Source: Streptomyces zhihengii
Lineage (GTDB): Bacteria; Actinomycetota; Actinomycetes; Streptomycetales; Streptomycetaceae
Direction: 5' to 3'
Length of the DNA stretch: 64,000 bases
Assembly (NCBI RefSeq): GCF_016919245.1
Contig: NZ_JAFEJA010000002.1
Span: forward strand, 2,358,501 to 2,422,500
Below are positions 35,126-44,684 of the stretch, in pieces (the first letter of the stretch is position 1; every line of letters starts with the position of its first letter). Below the pieces are notes generated by a model. That model was not told the DNA's origin. It did not search any database and saw nothing but the letters and a program-made list of their open reading frames with translations. The translations under genes were made by a program, and so were the position numbers.

Positions 35126-35360
35126 GGCGGGGGGTCAGGCATCAGCGCGGGACCTGCACCGAAGCAGTCCGGGGGCCAGCAATGCCCGCATCGCTGTCGT
35201 GAGTTGACTGGCCGTCAGTGGCCGGAAGCTCACTGTGGTCGTCACCAGCGGGGCGCGACGCACCGCCCGTTGCCCGTACAACCTTCTGATGGGGAGGCGA
35301 GTCTCAGGAAGCGGCGCCAGCACCACCTCGTGTTCATGCACCGTTCCCTGGGAGGAACTT

Positions 35361-37637
35361 TTGATCTCCGCACGCACGACCCGTGTCTCGGCCGCGATCG
35401 CCACCGTGCTCGCCGTCACGCTCGGCGCCGGCGCCCTGTCCGTCCCGGCCACCGCCGCACCGCTGCCCGCCACCGTGGCGGACGAAGCGGGCACGCGCCA
35501 GGCGCCCGTGAGCTACCCCGAGGACGGATTCTTCACAGCGGCCGGCAAGACCGGCTTCCTCACCAGCGAGCGATCCCCGAGCCAGAAGTTCCGGTGGACC
35601 CGCTTCGCGGACGGCTCGTCCACCATGCTCGACGCCTCGGTGGCCGACTCCACCGGCACGGACGTGATCATGACCGGGATGGGGCAGAGCCTCCCGCGTT
35701 CCCTGGTTGTCAAGCTCCACGACATGGCCGCCGGCGGCAGCACCGTCACCATCGACCTCGGCCCACTGAACGGCGTCTACGTACAGGCCGTCTCCAAGGA
35801 CACGGTCCTGGCGGAGTTCCCGAAGGCGGACGGCACCGTCGAGCTGCGCCTCGTCACCCGCACCGGCGACACCGTGACGCAGCGGAAGGTCGAGGGCATC
35901 CCGGCCGGGGCCTCGTCCATCGCCGCCACTCCCGCGCGCGACGGCTCGGTCCTCGTCGACTACTACCTCGGAAGCGGCACTCCCACGCAGTGGCGGAGCC
36001 AGTTCGCCGTGGTGGACCTCGCCGCCGCCAAGGTCGTCTCCACGCACGAGACCGACGGCAACAGCTACGGCAGATGGGCCGGCGCACTCTCCGCCACCCA
36101 TCTGGCCTGGGCGGCGGAAGGCGGCACATACGTCACGGTGGACCGGGCGACCGGCGCGGAGAGCCGGATCGACATCGACTTCGACTTCTACGAGGGCGAT
36201 CGCAGCGTCGTCGCTCTGCTGGGTTCGTGGGCGATGTACGGCACCCCGGCGACCCTGGCGGGCAACGGCACGGGTGACACCCGCAAGCTCATCCCCCTCA
36301 CGGCGAAGTCGCTGACCTCGGGCGAGACGGTGGAGCTTCTCGACTACGTCGAGGACGTGAAGCCCGGCGCCGACAACACCCTGCTCGCCCGCGGCGGGAC
36401 CGTGGAGCAGGGTGAAGGGCTCTACCGGATCTTCCAGGGCGCGGACGGCACACCGGCTGCCGAACTGGTCGCCTCCACCGGTGAGCCGACGCAGCTCGTC
36501 TACCTCGGGCAGCAGATCCCGCCCACGGTCGACGTCACCTCGCCGATCTCGCTGAAGTGGAAGCTGTCCCGCGAGAACGCCGACGTGGACCTGACGATCC
36601 GGCACCGCGCCACCGGCGAGGTCTTCGAGAAGACGCTGCACCTGTACAGCGAGTCCGCCGGCAGCGAGTACTACTACGGTGACGGGGTCTTCGGCATCCG
36701 CTGGGAGCAGATCGAGGCCGTGACGGGCAAGGAAGCCGAGGCGGGGGAGTACGAGTGGTCCTTCGTGGCCCGCCCGCAGAACGGCGTCGGCCCCGCCGTG
36801 GAAGCGAGCGGAAGTTTCGTCGGCGCCAAGGGCCTTCCCACGGCGCACGACCTCGACTGGAACGGCACCCCCGACCTGCTGGCCCGTGACGCCCAGGGAG
36901 GGCTGTGGCAGCTCGACACCCGGTACGACGCCACGCAGAAGACCCTCGTGCCGCAGTACGGGCCGGACGTGGTCGGCCCCGGCTGGGGAATCTACGACCG
37001 GATCGAGACGGTCGGCGGCATCGGCTCCGGCGCCGCCGACTTCGTCGCCCGGGACAAGAGCGGCGTCCTGTGGCTGTACGACGTGACCGGCAACGGGTAC
37101 GCGACGAAGTGGGCGGCACGCAAGTCCCTGGGCGGCGGCTGGAACACCTACACCCACATCACCGGCGGCAGCGACCTGAACAGCGACGGCCGCCCCGACC
37201 TGGTCACCGCCGACACGGCCGGCGTCCTGTGGATGCACCCCGGCACCGGCGACGTCAGCGCACCTTTCGGGGCGCGGCAGAAGATCGGCAACGGCGGCTG
37301 GGGCATCTACAACCAGATCACCGCCACCGGCGACATCGGCGGCGCCCCTGGCGGCGACCTGGTCGCCCGGGACAAGGACGGCGTCCTCTGGCTCTACCTG
37401 GGCAAGGGCGACGGCACCTTCGCCGCCCGCACGCAGATCGGCGGCGGCTGGCAGGCGTACACCGACACCATCGGCATCGGCGACGCCAACGACGACGGCC
37501 ACCCCGACCTGTACGCCTACGGACCCGGCAACAAGAGCTGGTACTACGCCGGAACCGGCGCGTGGAGAACCCCCTTCGCACCCCGGGCCACAAGCTCGGT
37601 ACTCCCCACGAACTCCTCGTACAACCACGTCTCCTGA
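35361..37637 (+). CDS. Secreted FG-GAP/VCBS repeat protein
   Basis: A 758-residue protein. The start is TTG 35361 because GGGAGGA lies five bases before it and the signal peptide (ISARTTRVSAAIATVLAVTL, cleaved after ATA) begins there. Residues 60-510 are beta-rich and propeller-like. From about 515 come FG-GAP/VCBS-type repeats with Asp-rich loops, as in DLDWNGTPDLLARDAQG, DLNSDGRPDLVTADTAGVLW and DANDDGHPDLYAYG. They are expected to bind calcium and form a beta-propeller. It is probably a surface or secreted binding protein. A strong terminator follows. Confidence 0.85.
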   Translation: MISARTTRVSAAIATVLAVTLGAGALSVPATAAPLPATVADEAGTRQAPVSYPEDGFFTAAGKTGFLTSERSPSQKFRWTRFADGSSTMLDASVADSTGTDVIMTGMGQSLPRSLVVKLHDMAAGGSTVTIDLGPLNGVYVQAVSKDTVLAEFPKADGTVELRLVTRTGDTVTQRKVEGIPAGASSIAATPARDGSVLVDYYLGSGTPTQWRSQFAVVDLAAAKVVSTHETDGNSYGRWAGALSATHLAWAAEGGTYVTVDRATGAESRIDIDFDFYEGDRSVVALLGSWAMYGTPATLAGNGTGDTRKLIPLTAKSLTSGETVELLDYVEDVKPGADNTLLARGGTVEQGEGLYRIFQGADGTPAAELVASTGEPTQLVYLGQQIPPTVDVTSPISLKWKLSRENADVDLTIRHRATGEVFEKTLHLYSESAGSEYYYGDGVFGIRWEQIEAVTGKEAEAGEYEWSFVARPQNGVGPAVEASGSFVGAKGLPTAHDLDWNGTPDLLARDAQGGLWQLDTRYDATQKTLVPQYGPDVVGPGWGIYDRIETVGGIGSGAADFVARDKSGVLWLYDVTGNGYATKWAARKSLGGGWNTYTHITGGSDLNSDGRPDLVTADTAGVLWMHPGTGDVSAPFGARQKIGNGGWGIYNQITATGDIGGAPGGDLVARDKDGVLWLYLGKGDGTFAARTQIGGGWQAYTDTIGIGDANDDGHPDLYAYGPGNKSWYYAGTGAWRTPFAPRATSSVLPTNSSYNHVS

Positions 37638-37657
37638 CCCATTCCTAGGCAACCACC

Positions 37658-37692
37658 CCCGGGCCCTCCCGCAGACCATGGGAGGGCCCGGG
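37658..37692 (+). terminator. Perfect 13-bp hairpin terminator
   Basis: CCCGGGCCCTCCC at 37658-37670 pairs with GGGAGGGCCCGGG at 37680-37692 around a 9-base loop, 20 bases after the stop at 37637. Confidence 0.9.
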
Positions 37693-37949
37693 CGCGGAGG
37701 CGCACGGCAGGTCTCCGGGCAAGGCACAGGGGCCGATCAAGCGTCCCGGCAGCCGCGCACCACCTTCCGGCCCGGCCCGGCCGGTGCGCGTCCTGGCTGG
37801 TCCGTACCCGCTGCCCCTCACGCACATCCAGGACCTCCCCAGCCACCCATGCAAGGATCGTCCGGCGGGCCTCGCCGTGGGGCCAACGTCTCCTGCACCA
37901 CAACACTTCAGCGGATCCTAAACCTCGGCGAGGCGCACCAGCCGGCCCT

Positions 37950-38228
37950 GTGGTGCTGAGCGAAGCACACGTAGCGGCGGCGGCCCGTGGTGATCAGGTG
38001 GCCTGCGGCGAAGAAGTGAACCGCAGCTACGGCCGGACACTCCTCACCATGGACGGCATGCAGTTCTGCACCTTTGTCAGCCGACGCTCGATCGCGTGGA
38101 CCGAGGTCGCGGGCATCGACCGGAAGAGGCGTGCCGGCGAACCGTGCGGCCGCCTTCCGGGCCCGGGCACAGGAGACGGCCTTGAGGCACCTGCCGCTGC
38201 ACCCCATCCGGTGATTTCCCACCGATGA
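37950..38228 (+). pseudogene. Possible PH-domain-like protein fragment
   Basis: The frame contains RTLLTMDGMQFCTFVSRRSI followed by AWTEVAGIDRKRRAG, which resembles the core of small bacterial PH-domain proteins of Streptomyces. Sequence on either side does not fit. Weak assignment. Confidence 0.3.
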
Positions 38229-38822
38229 GCCACCAGAGTTCGCCGGGCCTGGGACCAGGGGCTGGTAGGCCCCTGGGTGTCCTTGGAGAGATGCGTTGCC
38301 GAGTCCGGGCGTCGTACGGCCGAAGACGAACGTGTGCCGCTGTGCCGGTTCGCCGTCCCCGAGCTGGCTGGGACGGTCGTATCGGCCCGAGGGACATCGA
38401 GCCTGGCGGACACCGATTGCCCATCTTGAGGTTGGTGATACGCCGCTCCGCGTCTGCGATGCAGGGCCCTACCGGCAGACGCGAGTCGATGCTGGACGCT
38501 GGCCAGCGGGACACCGTCCCCGGCACGGCAGCCCGGAGACCGCCACCGCCTCCACCCCGTCGACGTCCACGAGCCGGCGCACACGTCACGGCATGAAATC
38601 GCCCTCCAGGCGCCGTATACGGGCGGGGTAAGTCCAGACCACCCGTGATGCGAAGCCGGACGGGTTGGAGGGGCCGGGCGGGCCATGATTTGCTGAGGAC
38701 GAGGCCCGCTCAGCACAGAAAGCGGTGGCCCTGCGACGATGTGTGGGCAGGACGGTTGGCACGCACGCGGGCAAGCGCGCGATCGAAGCCGGCCGACGGG
38801 CTGACGAGCGAAGCGGGTGTGG
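38229..38822. other. Stretch without a supported gene
   Basis: Several overlapping frames, none with a start, ribosome site and convincing product. Confidence 0.35.
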
Positions 38823-39383
38823 ATGCAAACGCTGGTGGAGGGGGCTGTCGCGGAGGCACTGCGCGACAGGGGCGGCGGGGTGATCCGTCTGTACGTCGCG
38901 GCCTGCGCGGAACGCATGGCGCCGCTGTTCATAGGCCTGCGGGCGGGGGCGCCCGGGCGCGAAGCCGACCTGGACTTGTGCGTGCGGTCCGTACGCGACC
39001 TCTGGCATACCGGCCAGCCCCTGGTCGACGCTGCAGAGCGTGTAAGCGCGCTGGAGCGGTTCCCCGAACTGCAACCGGGCGAAGAGGGGACCACCCACGT
39101 CGCCGATACCTATGCCTTCTTCGGCGCCCTCGTCCTGCGGCACGCCCTGCTGGCCAACAGCACCGGGGATGCCCGTGACGCGGTGGCCTGTGGCCATGCG
39201 GCACTCACCGCGGTGGGGATGCTGGACCAGAACCTCGCGGGTGCGGGCTTCAGTGCCGAGGAGCAGCAGCTTCAGTCCCGCTCGGCGACCGGCGACGCCG
39301 CAGGTCTTTGGGAGGCCAGCGTGACAGCGGGACGGGAGCGGTTCCGTGCAGTGCTGGGGCGTACCGCACCACCGGCCCGATGA
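38823..39383 (+). CDS. DUF416-like hypothetical protein
   Basis: A 186-residue helical protein: MQTLVEGAVAEALRDRGGG, VIRLYVAACAERMAPLFIGL, DLDLCVRSVRDLW, TYAFFGALVLRHALL, then a C-terminal ASVTAGRERFRAVLG. The helical pattern with AACAERM resembles DUF416-type proteins, often considered immunity-like. The start may be GTG 38817 or ATG 38823. The last 58 codons are duplicated at 48079-48264 in a chimeric gene. Confidence 0.6.
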   Translation: MQTLVEGAVAEALRDRGGGVIRLYVAACAERMAPLFIGLRAGAPGREADLDLCVRSVRDLWHTGQPLVDAAERVSALERFPELQPGEEGTTHVADTYAFFGALVLRHALLANSTGDARDAVACGHAALTAVGMLDQNLAGAGFSAEEQQLQSRSATGDAAGLWEASVTAGRERFRAVLGRTAPPAR

Positions 39384-39532
39384 CGACCGTCGCCCGCGCC
39401 GACGAGGCGTCCGTCCTTGCAGTGCTGCGGCACTTCACCACTGTCATCGAGGAGACCGGCCCCGCGCCGAAGGTCGCCCGCGTGCCGAAGCGGTAAATGG
39501 CCTCTTGCCCAATTGGGCGAGAATGATCTTGG

Positions 39533-40270
39533 TTAGGTCGCGGACGAGCACCCTTCCAAGGAGGACGGCTTCACCGCCTTCCACATCATCAAGAACTCCG
39601 GCCCGGCGAGGGCGACTCTGGCGCGTTCCACTGACGACGGGGTCCTGAGTTCGCCACCGTCCTGCCGCACCCACAACACACCCGAAGGCTCGGCCACGAT
39701 CAGGCCGTTAGTGCCGCCGACAGGACGGGACGAGTCGCTTGAGGCATAGATGTTCTCGAACACGGAACCGGGGATGTCCACACGGGTGCAGGGCGGAACC
39801 GTGCCGAGGAACTCGACTGTGTCGTCACTTCTGGGCGTTCCTGGCGTGAAAAGTTGTAGGTAGACAGCGGCCGGATCAAGACTCCGGTTCACCACGACTC
39901 GCACCCAGCCCTCAGACGAGTGGTACCCGTCGACCCACGTCGTGATCCGGGACGCCAGTCTGCGGTCTTCCTGTTGTTGACGCTGCTTGGACTGGGCAAG
40001 CTGATCGTCGGCCACCTGAGCAGACTTCAGTGTTCCCCAGGCCGTGACGGCAAGCCCTGCGGCTGCCACAAGGGCCGCGATCACCGTGGTGTGCCTGACC
40101 CAGTCCGCCTGGTGGTACCACCTTGCGGCCGTGCGACCGAGATGCGTGACCCAGCGTCGCAGTCGGTTACTCGTCGGCACTGGTGTCGCCACATCCGGCC
40201 GCCGCAGGCGAATCGGCGGGCGCCGCGGTATCTGCTGAATGCGTAAGCGTGGCGGGCGTGAACGGGGCAT
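39533..40270 (-). CDS. Membrane-anchored protein with extracytoplasmic domain
   Basis: A 245-residue protein with a basic N-terminus. One membrane helix (TTVIAALVAAAGLAVTAWG) is followed by a short coiled segment (QLAQSKQRQQQEDRRLASRI). The C-terminal domain has TTWVDGYHSSEGWVRVVVNR, PAAVYLQLFTPG and VPPCTRVDIPGSVF. The form is frequent in Streptomyces; function unknown. Confidence 0.7.
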   Translation of the reverse strand: MPRSRPPRLRIQQIPRRPPIRLRRPDVATPVPTSNRLRRWVTHLGRTAARWYHQADWVRHTTVIAALVAAAGLAVTAWGTLKSAQVADDQLAQSKQRQQQEDRRLASRITTWVDGYHSSEGWVRVVVNRSLDPAAVYLQLFTPGTPRSDDTVEFLGTVPPCTRVDIPGSVFENIYASSDSSRPVGGTNGLIVAEPSGVLWVRQDGGELRTPSSVERARVALAGPEFLMMWKAVKPSSLEGCSSAT

Positions 40271-40677
40271 ACGGCCTCACAATTCCTAGGTCCTGACCGC
40301 ACAGACGTGACTTCCGAAGGAGACGGTTGCGGCCAGCCAACGACACAAGCCGGGCTGCCTGTTCATCCCGCCCCGTGACCCGCCATCAAGGCGCTCCCCA
40401 AGGGCGGTAAGCCCTTCGGGGAGGAAGACGACGACGAGAACGACGAGAACGACGAGGCCGCGAAAGCCTCCGAACTCCTTCGACGGGCCTGACCCCACCG
40501 TCGCCGCCGGCGCAGCCCGCCCCGACAGCACCACCCCTGCAGGTCGACGAGCAGGTCCTCGCGGCCGTGGAAGGGAACGGTCTGCCGTCCGGCCTCCAGC
40601 AGCGCCGCCGGCGTCACCGGAGCACGGGGGACGGCGGTGTGGATGGTGGGGTCGGCGATGCTGTGTCCCCAGGTTGG
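40271..40677. other. Gene scraps
   Basis: On the plus strand, 40382-40491 keeps an acidic protein C-terminus (IKALPKGGKPFGEEDDDE, ending ASELLRRA). On the minus strand, about 40520-40680 encodes VTPAALLEAGRQTVPFHGRE and DLLVDLQGWC, like the N-terminal edge of STAND-NTPase domains. Neither is a complete gene. Confidence 0.35.
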
Positions 40678-41271
40678 TCACGCTGTGTGAGCCATCTTGC
40701 GTACGATCTGAACGGCGAGGGCTCCGAGGGCGACGAAGAGCTGGGGGTAGGACGTGTAGTGGGTCTGCCGTTCCCATAGGCTGATGAGTGCTATCTGCGG
40801 CGAGCTGCTGCTGAGGTGTCGGTCGGACGGCGACGTCGGTGGGTGGAAGATCGGCGCGAGGGAGGGCTCGCTGCCGGTGATGCGGCTCCAGACCGGGCGG
40901 AGGCTGACTCCCGGGTCCGGTCGGTCGGTCTTCTGCCCCTTCGGGGGGCGTGTTGCCGGCAGAGTTCGTCCCATGTCTCCTCGTCGAGGTGCCAGGCGGC
41001 GAACTGTGTGCGGCGGGCCTGATAGTCGACTTGGCGACCAGAACGCACCACTCGCGAGCAGGAGGGCACCCATCCCCCAGATCCTGGGCCGCCTGACGTG
41101 CCGATGAAGCCGATGGCCGGGAAGGCGGCCGAGGATCAGCGCATGGATGCCGAGTGCGACAGCCGTCAGCGCAAGCGCGCCCGCTATGAGCGCCACCCCG
41201 AGCACCCCACCCCCAAAAGCCGCTCCCACGGCCCACCCCCTTGCACACCGCACTTCGACGACCGGGATCAA
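40678..41271 (-). CDS. Membrane protein, possibly chimeric
   Basis: The first 77 residues, MIPVVEVRCARGWAVGAAFG, then GVALIAGALALTAVALGIHA and IWGMGALLLASGAF, are a credible three-helix membrane protein. The middle looks random. The C-terminus, LISLWERQTHYTSYPQLFVA then LGALAVQIVRKMAHTA, again looks genuine but unrelated. The single frame may join two fragments; only the ends are trustworthy. Confidence 0.4.
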   Translation of the reverse strand: MIPVVEVRCARGWAVGAAFGGGVLGVALIAGALALTAVALGIHALILGRLPGHRLHRHVRRPRIWGMGALLLASGAFWSPSRLSGPPHTVRRLAPRRGDMGRTLPATRPPKGQKTDRPDPGVSLRPVWSRITGSEPSLAPIFHPPTSPSDRHLSSSSPQIALISLWERQTHYTSYPQLFVALGALAVQIVRKMAHTA

Positions 41272-41350
41272 TGTGGCAGGGGAAGCAGCGGCCCGAACTA
41301 ACGCACCGCGAAGTCTGCTTCGCCGGGCACGTGGGTGACATCATCGGCCC

Positions 41351-41629
41351 ATGCAGCCCGAGGTGGGACACGACGCGATGATCACGGCCAGCCGTGGCGG
41401 GGCACCGGCGTGGCTGGTGCTACCGCTGTGCGCCGTCCTGGTCCTCCTGGGCCTGGCCTTGACCTTCAACTTCAAGGGGATCCCCGAGCGACTTCACCAG
41501 CGGCAGACGGCCCACCGCCGAACAGGTTTCCAGTCGTCCTACGACCTCCAGCGCCTCGGGGGAGTCTGGCTGGTCCTCGTGGGCGGCGGGGCTTTCGTGG
41601 CCACCGCTTGGGAGCTCGCAACAGGCTGA
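41351..41629 (+). CDS. Small two-helix membrane protein
   Basis: A 92-residue protein with helices GAPAWLVLPLCAVLVLLGLA and RLGGVWLVLVGGGAFVATAW, and a cytosolic loop HQRQTAHRRTGFQSSYDLQR. ATG 41351 or 41378 starts it. Such proteins are common in Streptomyces, with no known role. Confidence 0.65.
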   Translation: MQPEVGHDAMITASRGGAPAWLVLPLCAVLVLLGLALTFNFKGIPERLHQRQTAHRRTGFQSSYDLQRLGGVWLVLVGGGAFVATAWELATG

Positions 41630-41895
41630 GGCCTACGGGCCCCCTGGCCCTTACGCGCGCACGGAAACGAACTGGCGAATGCCCGCCCCCGGTTGCCCAG
41701 CGGTGGCCTGTGGCCTGCGCCACGCTTGACGCACATAGGCGCGAACGGGCTTCGAACTGCCGGCACCCGCGCTGACGCCCCTCGCTCCCCGTGGCTGCCC
41801 GCACGACCTGGCACGGATGCGGCACGACCGCTGTTCGTTCCGAAGCATCTCCGCTGGCCGCGCGTCCTTGGGCCACTGGGTCGTGCGTCAATCAA
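41630..41895. other. Intergenic stretch
   Basis: No supported gene. Confidence 0.35.
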
Positions 41896-42642
41896 TCAGA
41901 AGGGAGTTTCGAGATCGCCGCGGCCATCGCTGTGCGGCCCGCAGTCCCAGGGCTCCTCCTGAAAGGGTTCGATGTCGGTGACATCGTGGCCCCATGCCTC
42001 GAGGACCTTCCTGGCAACGCGCCGGTTGGGGTCGTCGCTGCTGGTGTCCAGGACGCGGCGCGCGTGCACGGCAAGGTGATCGCGGTGCTCGGCGAGCGCA
42101 GGGTGTTCGGCAAGGATGAGCGCGGCGAGGACGGCGGCTTCGCGCACGTCCTCGTGACCGTCCTGCAGGAAGGGCGCGACGGCTCGATAGAGCATCGGGC
42201 GCAGGTCCCGGAAGTCCGCCACGAGCGTGCCTGGGGTGAGCAGGCCGGGGCAATACGACTTAATGCGGTCGACAGTCTCGTCCGAGGCGTCGTAGGCCGT
42301 GGAAAGCAACCAGTTCAACAGGGTCGCTCGGATGGGGACGTTGCGATATGGCCGAAGCGTCATGGCCGCCGGGTGAGTAAGGATGCCGGCGACATACATG
42401 GCGACGGGGGCGGTGGCTTCGTAGATGCTGTTCTGGTGGCCGACCAGCTCACTCAGTTCCGACAAGGCGGTGACCTGCACCTTGGGATCAGGCTCCAGCA
42501 ACCGCGCCAGGACTTCGGGAAGGCATTCACCGTTTCCGAAAGCCGTCTGGAGCGAACCCCAGTCAGTCTCCGCCAGGACTGCCTGATAAGGAGGCAAGCA
42601 AGGCTCGCGAGGCGCTACGGTCTTGAGGCTGCTGTGGCTCAC
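41896..42642 (-). CDS. HEAT-like repeat protein, short paralogue
   Basis: A 248-residue helical protein with VLAETDWGSLQTAFGNGECL, PEVLARLLEPDPKVQVTALS, HQNSIYEATAPVAMYVAGIL and a C-terminal DVREAAVLAALILAEHPALA. The first third has the same plan as the 48970 protein: DW..L..A.G, then a repeat, then HQ.SIY..T. These are HEAT-like, immunity-type families of Streptomyces. Intact, ATG 42642; partner unknown. Confidence 0.7.
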   Translation of the reverse strand: MSHSSLKTVAPREPCLPPYQAVLAETDWGSLQTAFGNGECLPEVLARLLEPDPKVQVTALSELSELVGHQNSIYEATAPVAMYVAGILTHPAAMTLRPYRNVPIRATLLNWLLSTAYDASDETVDRIKSYCPGLLTPGTLVADFRDLRPMLYRAVAPFLQDGHEDVREAAVLAALILAEHPALAEHRDHLAVHARRVLDTSSDDPNRRVARKVLEAWGHDVTDIEPFQEEPWDCGPHSDGRGDLETPF

Positions 42643-42881
42643 AGGCCAAACCTAGACCAGACTTGAGAGCAGTGGCCGTCTCGCCCTGGCTTCCCGTTCG
42701 GCATGGGCTGATCGGGCACGTTGGGACACACAGACTGTGGTCCGCGAGTACGGCTTACTCGTACACCGCGGTGGCCCGCAGGGCGTTGCCGATGAACTCC
42801 CAGTCCGGTCCGGGTGGCTCCTCGCCTTGAGAGCAGGGGGCTGATCTGCCGTCGAGTGTCAACGAGCCGCAGTTTTGGATC
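42643..42881. other. Intergenic stretch
   Basis: Nothing recognised. Confidence 0.35.
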
Positions 42882-43130
42882 ATGACGTGCGGCGGTGTCG
42901 ACGGCCTGGCCGGGCTGGCTGTGGTCGCGAATGGTTTCAGAGGGGTTCAGGCGGCTGATGAGCCGCGCCCTTACAAGCCGGTTCTCGAGTATCTGGTGAT
43001 CGACCGGCGGGCTCGGGGCACGGGTCTGGGACGTCAACTGGCCCGGCACGTCCTCAACGAGGCAGCCCGCGGCGCGGACGGGGTCACTGTCGAGGTCGAG
43101 CACGAGCGTGTGGACGCCGTGCGGCTGGAC
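42882..43130 (+). pseudogene. GNAT acetyltransferase fragment
   Basis: The frame holds DGLAGLAVVANGFRGVQAAD, PYKPVLEYLVIDRRARGTGL and GRQLARHVLNEA, in which RRARGTGLGR matches the GNAT acetyl-CoA loop. After VEVEHERVDAVRL the sequence no longer fits. The N-terminal strand of the fold is also missing, so it is likely a remnant. Confidence 0.45.
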
Positions 43131-43800
43131 CCGGCACATGCAGTGCACCGTCCTGCCGGACAGCGAACAGAGCGCGCCGAAGGTTCTGCGCCTGCGCTGG
43201 TCACCCGCCGGGAGCTGACCGACCGCCGCTACCCTCGACTGACGGCGGCGAGCGGGGGCGCATCTGCTGTTGCCTTCGCCTGCCCGTTGATCCTGGTGGT
43301 GGAAGCCGCCGTATCCCTGCCGGGGGCCGAGAAGGCGCGTTGGCTTGTCGCCGGGGAGAGGCGCCGCTGGCTGTGGCCCTCGACGAGGGTGCCCGGCTGG
43401 TTGGGCGGGTGCCTTGTGTTGCGTGTTGCAGGCTGTGGGCGATGCCGGTGCGCCGGATAGTGCTGGTGGTGGTGATCTGGACTGTGAGGTGTTCGTACTG
43501 GGCGAGGGCTGGTAAGCCAGCTGGGTTCGTGTTCGTCCGGGCGGTGGCGGGGTGGGGTGACGCCGGGGCGGGTGTCGCGCCACGCACGCAGGCCTTGCAG
43601 GGCTGGCCAGGACGTCCACCGGCATGCTGCTACGACCTGGGCGGCGAGGGCGAACTCGCTTCCCGTGATGTAGCTCCAGACGAAGGCGGATGCGCACTCT
43701 CTGGTGTGCTCGTTCGGCTTCCGGCCTCGGCCTGGAGGACGTTGGCCGTCCCCGTCCGGTCTCGTCCGGTGCATGCACCGGACGAGACCGGACGTCTGCG
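43131..43800. other. Stretch with scraps
   Basis: A minus-strand piece near 43640-43700 encodes VWSYITGSEFALAAQVV; a similar VWSRITGSEPSLAP piece lies at about 40860-40905. No complete gene was seen. Confidence 0.35.
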
Positions 43801-44016
43801 TCAGCGCGGGATCTCGACCTCGATGGGGGGCTCCATGGTCCCGCCGTCACGTCCGGCCTGGAACGCGTTCACCAGGGCCACTCCGATGATCACGCCCGCC
43901 ACCACGGCGGGCGTCGCCGTGACCGGTGTGCGGGTGCTGACGTACTGGCCCTCGGAGTCGTCGATCGAGATGTCGGTGAGGGCACCGGGTCTGGTCAGGA
44001 AGGAGATGTCGGTCAT
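43801..44016 (-). CDS. Tandem hydrophobic peptide 4
   Basis: A 71-residue peptide from ATG 44016 (AGGAGA seven bases upstream). MTDISFLTRPGALTDISIDD is followed by a TRTPVTATPAVVAG segment and a membrane-like helix GVIIGVALVNAF, then an acidic tail ending VEIPR. Last of four similar genes in one orientation; no cleavage or modification motif is proven. Confidence 0.6.
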   Translation of the reverse strand: MTDISFLTRPGALTDISIDDSEGQYVSTRTPVTATPAVVAGVIIGVALVNAFQAGRDGGTMEPPIEVEIPR

Positions 44017-44057
44017 CTGATTCTCCTTGTCCGTGTTCCTCGTGGAGTGGTGCGCGG

Positions 44058-44252
44058 TCAGGCCTGGATGGGCCCGGTCTCGCCGCCGGCGTCGCAGAGG
44101 GTCACACCGACCGCGACGCCGGCGGCGAACACCGTCGCCACGATCATGGGCGTGGCCGCGACGGGGACCGTGCCCGTGGCGGTGTGACCGGGGTCCTGCT
44201 CGGTCAGGGGGCGTGCTGTGGCCGGGACGGCCTGGAAGACGGGAGCGTGCAT
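44058..44252 (-). CDS. Tandem hydrophobic peptide 3
   Basis: A 64-residue peptide from ATG 44252 with a strong AGGAGG site. A polar N-terminal half is followed by TGTVPVAATPMIVATVFAAG and VAVGVTLCDAGGETGPIQA. The VAATP-plus-helix pattern is shared with its neighbours. Single Cys near the C-terminus. Confidence 0.6.
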   Translation of the reverse strand: MHAPVFQAVPATARPLTEQDPGHTATGTVPVAATPMIVATVFAAGVAVGVTLCDAGGETGPIQA

Positions 44253-44307
44253 GGACTTCCTCCTGGTGGTGGGTGTGAAGAGTGGTGGGGCGATGTCGCG
44301 GGGCCGT

Positions 44308-44499
44308 TCATAGCCCCGGCTCCTGGGTGCCGCCGATGTCGCCGATCGCCGGACCGATGGCGACCTGCGGGACGACGACCACCGAGGCCATCGGGCCCGT
44401 GGCCGGTCCGGTGTGCCCGCCGTCGCCCTCGGACAGGGCTCGCGTGGTGACCGGGGTGGCGGGGCAGGCGGAGGCCGCCGCCCGGCGGGTGCCGGTCAC
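44308..44499 (-). CDS. Tandem hydrophobic peptide 2
   Basis: A 63-residue peptide whose GTG start overlaps the stop of the upstream peptide gene (GTGA), so it is translationally coupled. VTGTRRAAASACPATPVTTR is followed by a GHTGPATGPMASVVVVPQVA hydrophobic part, ending GGTQEPGL. Less hydrophobic than the others. Confidence 0.5.
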   Translation of the reverse strand: MTGTRRAAASACPATPVTTRALSEGDGGHTGPATGPMASVVVVPQVAIGPAIGDIGGTQEPGL

Positions 44500-44684
44500 T
44501 GGAGCTGGGGTTCGGTGGTCTCGCCGATGATCGCCCCGGCCGCGTAGGCGATGACCACGGCGGCGGCGACCGTCGCGATGACCTGGGTGGCGGCGATCGG
44601 CGCCGCGCCGCCGAAGGTCTGCCCCTCGGTTCTCTCGTCGAGCGGGCCGACGGCGGCCCAGCCCGGTGTTCCGACCTGTTGCAC
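44496..44684 (-). CDS. Tandem hydrophobic peptide 1
   Basis: A 62-residue peptide from GTG 44684, with AGGAGG close upstream. VQQVGTPGWAAVGPLDERTE is a polar leader-like half, then GGAAPIAATQVIATVAAAVV and IAYAAGAIIGE form a long hydrophobic helix, ending TTEPQLQ. First gene of the run. The leader/core arrangement is like that of ribosomal peptide precursors or small membrane peptides; no modification enzyme lies next to it. Confidence 0.55.
   Translation of the reverse strand: MQQVGTPGWAAVGPLDERTEGQTFGGAAPIAATQVIATVAAAVVIAYAAGAIIGETTEPQLQ

Noticed and set aside
35334-37727. A 797-codon minus-strand frame opposite the FG-GAP protein
   Set aside because: It is a shadow of a gene with a signal peptide and clear repeats; low-complexity composition, no start signal.
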